64,000 nucleotides of DNA from Streptomyces collinus. GTDB lineage: Bacteria; Actinomycetota; Actinomycetes; Streptomycetales; Streptomycetaceae. Positions 44,952-53,600 of this stretch are shown here, one piece after another. The position numbers and the translations under genes are program-made. The notes below the pieces were generated by a model. The model did no database searches and had not been told where the DNA came from. It saw nothing but the letters and a program-made list of their open reading frames with translations. The DNA lies in contig NZ_CP133771.1 in NCBI RefSeq assembly GCF_031348265.1, forward strand, positions 7,812,001 to 7,876,000, given 5' to 3'. Position 1 is the first letter of the stretch. Every line of letters begins with the position of its first letter.

Positions 44952-47164
44952 TGGCGGAGGACGGCAACCTGGTCGGCGACACCGCGAACGGCGACGGTCC
45001 GGCCGACGTGCTGGACCGGCTCGACCCCGTCGTCCTGCACCACATCGTCAACACCCTCGGCTGGCCCGACCTGCGTCCCCTCCAACGGGCGGCGATCACG
45101 CCGCTCATGGGCGGCGAGGACGCCGTACTGCTCGCGCCCACGGCGGGCGGCAAGACCGAGGCGGCCTGCTTCCCCCTCCTGTCGGCCATGACCGAACAGA
45201 AGTGGACCGGCACCTCGGTCCTGTACCTGTGCCCGCTCAAGGCGCTGCTCAACAACCTCGTCGGCCGCGTCGACGCGTACGCCCAGTGGCTGGGACGGCG
45301 CGCCGCGCTCTGGCACGGCGACACCAAGGAGTCCCAGCGGCAGCGCATCCGCACCGAGGCGCCGGACATCCTCCTCACCACGCCCGAGTCGCTCGAGGCG
45401 ATGCTGATCGGCGTCAAGACCGATCACGCCCGGTTGCTGAGCGGTGTACGGGCCGTCGTCGTCGACGAGGTGCACGCCTTCGCGGGCGACGACCGGGGCT
45501 GGCACCTGCTGGCCGTGCTCGAACGACTGGAGCGGGTCACCGGCCGCCCCATCCAGCGGATCGGACTCTCGGCGACCGTCGGCAACCCCGAGCAGTTGCT
45601 GCACTGGTTGCAGGGCGCGGGCGCCGGAAGCCGTACCGGGCAGGTCGTCGCCCCCGGATTGCAACTGCCGCCCGCTCCCGGCGCAACCGGACACGACGGC
45701 ACCGCCCCAGCCAGTCAACTCCCCAAGCCAGCAGGAGAGGTGGAGCTCGACTACGTGGGCTCCCTGGACAACGCCGCCAAACTCATCGCGGCCCTGCACC
45801 GGGGAGATAAACGGCTCGTCTTCTGTGACTCGCGGGCCCAGGTCGAACAACTGGGCGCTGCGCTCCGGGCCCGCGAGGTGACCGTCTTCCTGTCGCACGC
45901 CTCCCTGTCGGTCGACGAACGCACCCGCTCAGAACAGGCCTTCGCTGAGGCCCGCGACTGCGTCATCGTCTCGACCTCCACCCTCGAACTCGGTATCGAC
46001 GTCGGTGACCTGGACCGCGTCATCCAGGTCGACTCACCGGCCTCCGTCGCCTCGTTCCTGCAGCGCATCGGCCGTACCGGCCGACGCTCCGGCACCGTAC
46101 GCAACTGTCTGTTCCTCACCACCCGCAAGGACACACTGCTGCAGGCGGCCGGCCTGTTGCTGCTGTGGTCGCGCGGCTGGGTCGAACCGGTCCTCCCGCC
46201 GCCCGAGCCGCGCCACCTCGTCGCCCAGCAGCTCCTAGCCGTCACACTTCAACAGCACAAGCTCGGCGACCACTTGTGGGACCGGCAGTGGAACGGACTC
46301 GCCCCCTTCGACCGCTCCGCCGCCCCCATCCTGCGCCACCTCACCGAGGAGGGCTTCCTCGACGACGACGGCGGCTTGCTGTTCGTCGGTCCCGAGGCCG
46401 AACGCCGCTTCGGCAGGCGGCACTTCATCGAACTCACCGCGTCCTTCACCGCACCACCCCAGTTCACCGTGCTGTCCGGACGCACGGAGATCGGCCGCAC
46501 CGACCCGAGCGTGCTCACCGAGGAACGTCCCGGGCCCCGGCGTCTGCTGCTCGGCGGACGCAGCTGGCAGGTGACGTACATCGACTGGCTGCGTAAACGC
46601 GTCTTCGTCGAACCCGCAGACGGCGGCGGCATCGCCAAGTGGATGAACGGCGGCATCGCCGGGCTGTCCTATGCCCTCACCCGCGCCATGCGCGAGGTGC
46701 TGCTCGGTGCGGATCCGCCCGTTTCGCTCACCCGGCGCGCCGAGGCATGCCTGGCCGAACAGCGCGAGAGCGACGCCCCCGACACGGTGCACTTGGACGG
46801 CACGCTGATCACGCGCGTCGGTAGCGACGTGCGCTGGTGGACCTGGGCCGGCTACCGCGCCAACGCCACCCTCGGGGCAACTCTGCAGTCGGTCACGGAC
46901 CCTCTGCAACGCCCTACCGACTGCTGGCTGCGCCTGCGCGAAGACCTCACCCCCGCCGACTGGCGTGCGGCTCGCGAGAGTGTCGGCGAGAGCCTGGTCC
47001 TACCCGACGTGGACCAGCGTGCCGTACGAGGCCTCAAGTTCTCCGCTGCCCTCCCGGAACGCCTCGCCGTCGCCACGGTCGCGGCCCGTCTGGCCGACTT
47101 CGAGAGCGCTCGCGCGGTGTTGTCGGAGCCTGTGCGTCTTGTCGGCCGAAGCTGTTCCGGATGA
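44948..47164 (+). CDS. brxHI: BREX-2 Lhr-like DEAD/DEAH helicase BrxHI
   Basis: 738-residue superfamily 2 helicase. Walker A is APTAGGKTEA (~63), Walker B VVVDEVHAF (~171), motif III-like SATVG, then STSTLELGIDVGDLDRVIQ and RIGRTGRR in the second RecA domain. The C-terminal ~300 residues resemble the winged-helix/beta region of Lhr helicases. Starts at GTG 44948 or ATG 44951, within the brxD stop. Its role in BREX is unproven. It is the last BREX gene; the following operon is separated by 424 bp. Confidence 0.9.
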   Translation: MMAEDGNLVGDTANGDGPADVLDRLDPVVLHHIVNTLGWPDLRPLQRAAITPLMGGEDAVLLAPTAGGKTEAACFPLLSAMTEQKWTGTSVLYLCPLKALLNNLVGRVDAYAQWLGRRAALWHGDTKESQRQRIRTEAPDILLTTPESLEAMLIGVKTDHARLLSGVRAVVVDEVHAFAGDDRGWHLLAVLERLERVTGRPIQRIGLSATVGNPEQLLHWLQGAGAGSRTGQVVAPGLQLPPAPGATGHDGTAPASQLPKPAGEVELDYVGSLDNAAKLIAALHRGDKRLVFCDSRAQVEQLGAALRAREVTVFLSHASLSVDERTRSEQAFAEARDCVIVSTSTLELGIDVGDLDRVIQVDSPASVASFLQRIGRTGRRSGTVRNCLFLTTRKDTLLQAAGLLLLWSRGWVEPVLPPPEPRHLVAQQLLAVTLQQHKLGDHLWDRQWNGLAPFDRSAAPILRHLTEEGFLDDDGGLLFVGPEAERRFGRRHFIELTASFTAPPQFTVLSGRTEIGRTDPSVLTEERPGPRRLLLGGRSWQVTYIDWLRKRVFVEPADGGGIAKWMNGGIAGLSYALTRAMREVLLGADPPVSLTRRAEACLAEQRESDAPDTVHLDGTLITRVGSDVRWWTWAGYRANATLGATLQSVTDPLQRPTDCWLRLREDLTPADWRAARESVGESLVLPDVDQRAVRGLKFSAALPERLAVATVAARLADFESARAVLSEPVRLVGRSCSG

Positions 47165-47588
47165 GAGCCGAGAGTCGTCCGGACGGGAGTTCGGATCGTC
47201 GCTCCTGTATCTCGATCACGTCACCGGCACAAGTAGCTTTGGTTGCGGAGCGATGAGGGTTTTGTGTAACTGTCGTGAATCCTGCGATTATTGCGGGCGC
47301 CACCATCGGTAAAGGTTCTGGTGAGTCCTTCCGGCTGGCTGTGCAGGCTCTGTGATGGGTCGCTTATGAATGTGGTGGGGGAAGGATTGGGTAAGTCGTT
47401 GGGCGTCGCGCGCCGTAAGTTGCGCCGACCGGTGACGGTCGAGGGCTGCGCGGCAGACGGGAGCTGCGCCCGAGGGGGCGTTCGGTGGCGGCCCGTTGTC
47501 AGTGGCGGGCTCTAGGGTGACGCGGAATCGTTCCATGCCCAGGGGGACTTTACGAACAGGGCATTGGAACCTCTCTTTTGGGGACAGA
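47165..47588 (+). promoter_or_regulatory. Upstream region of the six-gene helicase-chaperone operon
   Basis: 424 bp without a convincing gene and less GC-rich at its left end. A Streptomyces-like -10, TAGGGT at 47513-47518, lies about 70 bp before the preferred start of the next gene. TTGTCA (47496-47501) is too close to be a standard -35. The first ~200 bp may hold the brxHI terminator; no strong hairpin was noticed. Confidence 0.35.
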
Positions 47589-49643
47589 GTGGATCATTCT
47601 TATGAGGTGTGGCAGGAAGCGCTGGCCGAAGAGTTCTTCGGTCGGCAGCACGCCGGCCACCCGACGCTGTTCTACGTCGACGACGACGTGGAGCAGGGAC
47701 TCAGGCGCGGGTACGGCATAGACGAACCCCTCGTCCCGTGCGTGGGCAAGTTTCTTCGGCTGGGGACCGCGGAACCGTACAGCGCGCTGGAGGACTACCG
47801 CTGGCGCAAGCGGCAGCAGGACAAGAACGGCGTGCCCGTCTTCCTGCCGCTGCTGGCCTGCTCGGTGATGGCCGCGTCCCGGATGATGAACGACCAGAAC
47901 CACCGGGCCACCGCTTACCACGCCCGCTTCTCCGAGCTGCTGACCGGCGACGCGAAGCAGCTGGGCAGCCAGCATTACGAGCCCATCTCCCGCATGTGGC
48001 AGGTGCTGGCCTCCTGGCAGTTCAGCCAGAGAGGCGCGCGGGGTCTCTGCACCATTCCCGCACCCGCCGACCTGCCCTCGAACCGCAGTATGATCGGGTT
48101 CGCCCAGTCCCAGGCGCTGCTCAGCGGCGCGGACCGGTCCTTCATGCCGAACTTCTTCCGGTCGTTGAGGGAGCACGGCACGACCTGGCCGCTCCCGGGG
48201 AAGACACTGCTGGCCCAGATCGAGATCCAAGGCATGGAGCGGCACTTCTCCAAGGGTTTCCGCAACGCCCTGCAGGAGGAGGAGTTCCGCCCCTTCCTCG
48301 CCAGCCTGATCGGCAACTACGCCGCTTCCTGGGATGGTTCGGACGAGCTGGTGCCCACCGGTGTCACCCGCGCCGAGCTACTAGTGCGGCTGGACGCCGG
48401 CCGTCTCAGTTGGGTGGCGCGCCTGCGGTCCGCGGAGCAGAAGGACCGCATCGAGCTCAAGGGCGGCGTCGTGCTCGAGCAGCTTGGCGACACCGCCTAC
48501 TACGAGGTGACGGGCCTGCCCGTCCCGAGCGCGGACACCCTCGTCAGGGGTATCCGTCGCGACGGGGACAATCTGGTGCTCAGCCGCCCTTCCTCCTCCG
48601 TCCTGGTGCTCGTACGGGACGACGTGCTCGGCGTCTGGGCCAGCACCGACGGTTTCCGCCCGGGAGAGACACACGTGGTGCTCGCCTCCCCGACGGCGCA
48701 GCGGGACGTGCAGCGGCTACTGGACAAGGCGGCGACGACGGGCAGGAACAGCGACACCAGCAGGCTGACATGGGTGCCGCAGAGCTGGTCCATGCACCGC
48801 CCCGTCACCTTCGACGACGCCGTCACCCTGCGCCGGGCGCTCCACGAGGCCCAGGGCGCGATCAGCCTCCTGCAGCCTCCGGCGCAGTTCAAGCTCCGCC
48901 TCGAGGGCGGGCTGAAGCTCGCGCCCTCGCTCGACGCTCACCTCTATCTGCGGGGCGGTGAGCCCCATGTGGTCCTGCCAGACGCCATGGACGGCACGCT
49001 GCTGGTCGACGGGAAGGAGCGGCCCGAGCTCAAGAAGGCGATCGCCGCGGGTCGTCCCGTTCCCCTGGCCGTGCTCCGGCTGGAGCCGGGCCGCCACACG
49101 GTGAATTACGCAGGCGTGGAGATCGACTTTGCGACGGCGGACCAGGCCGTCATCGAGCCGAAGATGACCAAGGTCTGCGGCTTCACGGTCGTGGACGGCA
49201 CGGTGTCGGAGTCGCCCTCCCTCCTCGCCGAGCAGACCCTGCCGACCGGCATCACCGGAGCCGACTGCACGGGTGTCACACTCCAGAACACTGCAGCCGT
49301 CATGGAGCTGTGCCGGCGGGACGCGGACGAGGTGCTGTTCGCGGCAGCCGACGGACGGCTGTGGACGCTGGAGGCCCCGGAGCAGCCGGACTGGTGGACG
49401 GAGCGCCTCCCCGACACCCCCGCCCCGCTCCGCTTCGAGGCCGACTTCCACGGCATCGGCGGCTGGCTCCTGGAGCGCCGGAGCGGACGCTGGAAGGGCC
49501 GCCCGGTGAACCCCGGAACGCCGAAGCCGAAGACTGCCGCCAACCCGCGGGCATGGGCTCGCGTCGTCCTCAACGCCCAGCAGGCGTCCACCGAGTCCTC
49601 GTGGGTCGAGTACGTGCAGGCCGCGAAGGAGCTGGAACGATGA
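47589..49643 (+). CDS. Unknown protein, first gene of helicase-chaperone operon
   Basis: 684 residues from the GTG at 47589 (MDHSYEVWQEALAEEFFG), with GGGGAC a few bases upstream; an ATG at 47535 gives a longer form. Predicted soluble with no signal peptide or membrane segment. The first ~250 residues are helix-rich (LLACSVMAASRMMND, GMERHFSKGFRNALQEEEFRPFL). The middle and end alternate short strands and Trp/Gly-rich turns (WDGSDELVPTG, WTLEAPEQPDWW, GIGGWLLERRSGRWKG), suggesting beta domains. I recognise no family. The stop overlaps the next start (ATGA), so it belongs to the operon and probably to the same complex. Confidence 0.75.
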   Translation: MDHSYEVWQEALAEEFFGRQHAGHPTLFYVDDDVEQGLRRGYGIDEPLVPCVGKFLRLGTAEPYSALEDYRWRKRQQDKNGVPVFLPLLACSVMAASRMMNDQNHRATAYHARFSELLTGDAKQLGSQHYEPISRMWQVLASWQFSQRGARGLCTIPAPADLPSNRSMIGFAQSQALLSGADRSFMPNFFRSLREHGTTWPLPGKTLLAQIEIQGMERHFSKGFRNALQEEEFRPFLASLIGNYAASWDGSDELVPTGVTRAELLVRLDAGRLSWVARLRSAEQKDRIELKGGVVLEQLGDTAYYEVTGLPVPSADTLVRGIRRDGDNLVLSRPSSSVLVLVRDDVLGVWASTDGFRPGETHVVLASPTAQRDVQRLLDKAATTGRNSDTSRLTWVPQSWSMHRPVTFDDAVTLRRALHEAQGAISLLQPPAQFKLRLEGGLKLAPSLDAHLYLRGGEPHVVLPDAMDGTLLVDGKERPELKKAIAAGRPVPLAVLRLEPGRHTVNYAGVEIDFATADQAVIEPKMTKVCGFTVVDGTVSESPSLLAEQTLPTGITGADCTGVTLQNTAAVMELCRRDADEVLFAAADGRLWTLEAPEQPDWWTERLPDTPAPLRFEADFHGIGGWLLERRSGRWKGRPVNPGTPKPKTAANPRAWARVVLNAQQASTESSWVEYVQAAKELER

Positions 49644-50620
49644 GCAGTAACGAGTTCGGCGAGATCCTCCTGCGGTGGCTGAGCGAGAGCCGCAGCGGCA
49701 AGGCGTCCGCACTGCGTGACGGCGTCCGCAGCCAAGCCCAGGCATGGGGCCAGGAGCTGAAGGAGTACGCCGACTGGGACTGGATGCGCAAGGTCGCGGC
49801 CCTCGGCTTCATCGACGTGGACCTGCGCGCCGACCGCTGGTCGGTGGCGCCGCCGATACTGACCCGGCTGCCTCACGCAGACGGCCTCGCGCTGCTGACC
49901 GGCGCGCGCACCGCGCGGATCAGCGCGCGCGTCGACGAGGCGGCGCAGGAGTGGATGGAGCTGATCACCGTCCCCCATCGGCTGGAGGCCGGTGAGGCGC
50001 CGCTGCCCGACACCCTCCTGTTCCAGTATGAGGACCTGCGGGCCCTTCAGGAAGCCGCCGACCTGCTTGGGGCCCGCTATGTACCCTGTGCCGCCCTGCA
50101 GTTGATGGACCTGTTTCCGCAGGCGACTCCAGGGCCCGAGTCCGCGCCGCCCGGCGGGAGCACCGCTAACACGCTGGAGAAGTACGAGCTGCGCCTCCAG
50201 CGGTTCGTCCCAGTGGAGACGGACAACGAGGACGGCCTGTACCGTTGGCGCGGTGCCGACTACGCACGCCTGACCCGTGTCCGCCGCAACGGCGTCTTCT
50301 ACGCGGTGGAACGCGAGACGGGCATCTACCTCGAGCTCGCCCGTCACCGCACCGGCGCGACGCGATGGAGGCCGGAAGCCGGCAAGGGCCGTGTCGGCAT
50401 CGGCCGGCTCTTCGTCGACCGGTACGCGCCCCTGCCCGCCCTGCACGAGCGCGCCGCCGTCCTGTGCAGCGGCTTCCCGCCCTCGGTGGGCAAGCACGTG
50501 CACACCCGCACGTACGACAACGTGCCGAGGGGGCTGGCTGAGGCGATCGCCGTCTCGCTGCAGCAGAACCTGGAGATCATGCCGCGACCGGTGGGGGCCA
50601 CCGGCGGGAGGGTCAAGTGA
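49640..50620 (+). CDS. Unknown protein, second gene of helicase-chaperone operon
   Basis: 326 residues. The N-terminal ~110 look helical and could include a winged-helix-like fold (LLRWLSESRSGKASALRDGVRSQ, MRKVAALGFIDVDLRADRWSVAPPILTRL). The rest is mixed (VRRNGVFYAVERETGIYLELA, RVGIGRLFVDRYAPLP). No catalytic motif or membrane segment is seen and no family is recognised. Starts ATG at 49640 inside the previous stop and ends GTGA into the helicase start. Its place directly before the helicase suggests a specificity or adaptor subunit, which is inference. Confidence 0.75.
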   Translation: MSSNEFGEILLRWLSESRSGKASALRDGVRSQAQAWGQELKEYADWDWMRKVAALGFIDVDLRADRWSVAPPILTRLPHADGLALLTGARTARISARVDEAAQEWMELITVPHRLEAGEAPLPDTLLFQYEDLRALQEAADLLGARYVPCAALQLMDLFPQATPGPESAPPGGSTANTLEKYELRLQRFVPVETDNEDGLYRWRGADYARLTRVRRNGVFYAVERETGIYLELARHRTGATRWRPEAGKGRVGIGRLFVDRYAPLPALHERAAVLCSGFPPSVGKHVHTRTYDNVPRGLAEAIAVSLQQNLEIMPRPVGATGGRVK

Positions 50621-53600
50621 GCATCGAACAGCAGACAGCGGCGGTGACGAACACCGATGTCCAGGATGTCATGGGCACCTTCGGCGATCTGCGCAGCGCG
50701 CTCTTCCGCTACTACGACACCCCGTTCGGCGTCGACGACCGTTCCGTGATGGAGGAGCGGCGCAGCCTGCTGGACCGGGACAACGGAGCCTGGCGCGACC
50801 CGCTGATCGAGCTGCGCCCGCAGTACGCCTCCCGGGGCATCAGCATCGCGGACTCCTTTGCCGAGGCAGGGGCGCACCCCGACGCGGCCGAGTTTGCCCG
50901 GTTCGCGCTCCCCGACGGCGTGGCCAGCCTCTACCAGCACCAGCACGATGCCCTGGTCACCGCCTGCGAGGGCAAGGACCTCGTGGTCACCGCCGGTACA
51001 GGCTCCGGCAAGACAGAGTCCTTCCTGCTGCCGGTCCTGGCCGACCTGGTCGCTGAGTCCGTCCACTGGCAGGGCACGCGTGTGGCGCAGCGGGAATGGT
51101 GGCAGGGCGACGGTGACTACGTGCCCAGCCGGCAGGGTGAGCACGGCCACCCTGCCGCTATGCGCGTGCTGATCCTCTACCCCACCAACGCCCTCGCCGA
51201 CGACCAGCTGGTCCGACTCCGGAAATCGCTGAACAGCAGCGAGGCACATGAGTGGCTGGACAGGAAGCGCAACGGACACCGCTACTACTTCGGCCGCTAC
51301 ACCGGAGCCACTCCCGTCTCCGGCAGCCGCGATTCCAGACCTGCGAACTTCCGTCTCCGGCAGTACCTGCGGGAGGTCCAGGAACGGCAGCGTAAGGCCG
51401 ACGAGAAGCTCGGCGAGGAGCTGCGAGCCTTCATCCCGCGCCTCGGCGGGGCGGAGATGCACGCCCGCTGGGACATGCAGGCTGCTCCGCCGGACATCAT
51501 GGTCACCAACTACTCGATGCTGAACATCATGCTGCTCCGCAAGCAGGAGAAGCTCATCTTCAGCGCCACCCGGAAGTGGCTGGAGGAGACGCCAGGCGCC
51601 TGCTTCACCCTGATTCTCGACGAGCTCCACATGTACCGCGGCACGGCCGGCACCGAGGTGGCCTACCTACTGCGCAACCTGCGCCACCGTCTCGGCCTCG
51701 ACAAGAGCCCCGAAAAGTTCCGCGTGTTCGCCGCCTCCGCCTCCCTGGAGGCCGGACGGGACGACGAATTCCTCGATGGGTTCTTCGCCCTGCCCGGCTC
51801 TCGGCGAGTGATCATCCCCGGCAGGGCGAAGGAGAATCACGGCGAGGGTGACTTGGCCGTCCACACCGAACGCCTCGTCAGAGCCGCGAAGGCCCCCATC
51901 TCCCGGCGCGATGCCGTCGCTCTGGCCCGGGAGACCGGCCTCGGTCCGGCGCTCCAGCGTGCGCTCACCCCCGGTGGCAAACCCCGCGCCCTGCCCGCCC
52001 CCGAACTGGCGAAGAACCTCTTCCCGGCCGTCCCCGAGGAGCAGCGCCAGGACGCCCTCCATGGGGTCCTGCGCACACTCGGCTCCGCCCAGGATCCCGA
52101 ACTTCCCCAGCTCCGCGCCCACTTCTTCTTCCGGAACATCGAGGGCGTCTGGGCCTGCTCCGACCCGCAGTGCCCCGATATCCCCGTGGAGCACGGCCCC
52201 GAACGCCGGGTCGGCCGGCTCTTCGCCGAGCCCACCTCCCGCTGCACCTGCGGCGCCCGTGTACTGGAGCTTCTCTCCTGCCAGGCATGCGGCGATCTCA
52301 TGCTCGGCGGCTACGCCAGTCCCAAGGACACCCACAAGCGCAAGTTCACCGGTGCCCTCCACACCGACTTCCCGGACCTGGACCTGCTTCCAGACGAGGC
52401 CAGTGGGGTGCCCACCGCGGCGAACTACGTCGTGTACTGGCCGCGTACCAAGGGCCTCGGCCTTGACGACCCCAGCTGGCACGCGGGCCTGTCCGACGGG
52501 GGACCGCAGGTCGAGTTCGGGTTCCGACGCAGCGCCTACCAGCCCGCGACCGGCCGCCTGGAGAACCGGGACGTCCACCACACGGGATGGTCGTTCCACA
52601 TCTCCGTGCCCCTGGACAAGGAGGGCAAGAAGCCGGCCTACGACCCGGCCCGGTTGCAGGCCTTCCCCACCCGTTGTCCGGCCTGCGGCGACGACTGGGA
52701 GATCAAACGTGACCGGGACGGCCGTTTCATCCCGCTCGAATCCCCTGATCGATTGCGCAACGCGCCGGTCCGGCGGATGCGCACGGGTTTCTACAAGATC
52801 AACCAGGTGCTGGTGACGGAAGCCCTCGGCCACCTCCCTGACGGCCAGCGCAAAGCGATCGCCTTCTCCGACAGCCGCGATGACGCCTCCGAGCTCGCCA
52901 GCGGTCTTGCCCTCCGCCACTACCAGGACCTTCTCCGTCTGCTTAGTGCTCAGGCCGTCGAGAGCCAGGGAGATCCGTTCGGAGACCTTCAGCTCGTAAA
53001 AGCCCATTACGCGGGGGAACCGGTTGAACGTGACGGCGTCCGTGCCGCCATGCGACGGCTGCGGGACCGCAACCCGGCCGACTGGGGGCGCCTGAAGGCG
53101 ATCCTCACCGACGACCTCGATGCGGATCCGGAGCTTCTGCCTGACCTGGAGCGGAAGTTCTCCGAACTGCCGTCGCTGGACGACCTCGCCTCCGACCTCG
53201 AAGGCATGCTGCTGAAGTACGGCACAAACCCCGCGGGGCCCGCGGCCTCGCTCCAGCAGACCTCAGCCGGACAGCCTTGGACCACGCTCTACAACTGGGA
53301 ACGGGACCGCGATGCGGTGGTGGATACCCAGACCCAGGAGGAACTGCTCGACCGTCTCCGTTCTCGTCTCCGCCTCGAGACCGTGGGCAGCCTCTTTTCC
53401 AGCGGAGGCCGAGACTTCGAATCACTCGGTCTTGGCTGGCTCTGCCTGCGCGACGACCGGTCACCGATACAGATCGGCCCGGACAGCGATCAGGCCGTGG
53501 CGCGGGCCAGCCTGCGGATCCTCGGCCTGATGCGGCGCTTTACCAGGATGCGCGGTTCTCTTCAGGGACCTCCCGCCCCCCTGAAGCGTTTCTGGAAGCA

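Noticed and set aside
47288..47536. Small open frames on both strands in the gap before the six-gene operon
   Set aside because: Low-complexity Pro/Arg/Gly composition, no ribosome sites, and they overlap each other and the likely promoter.
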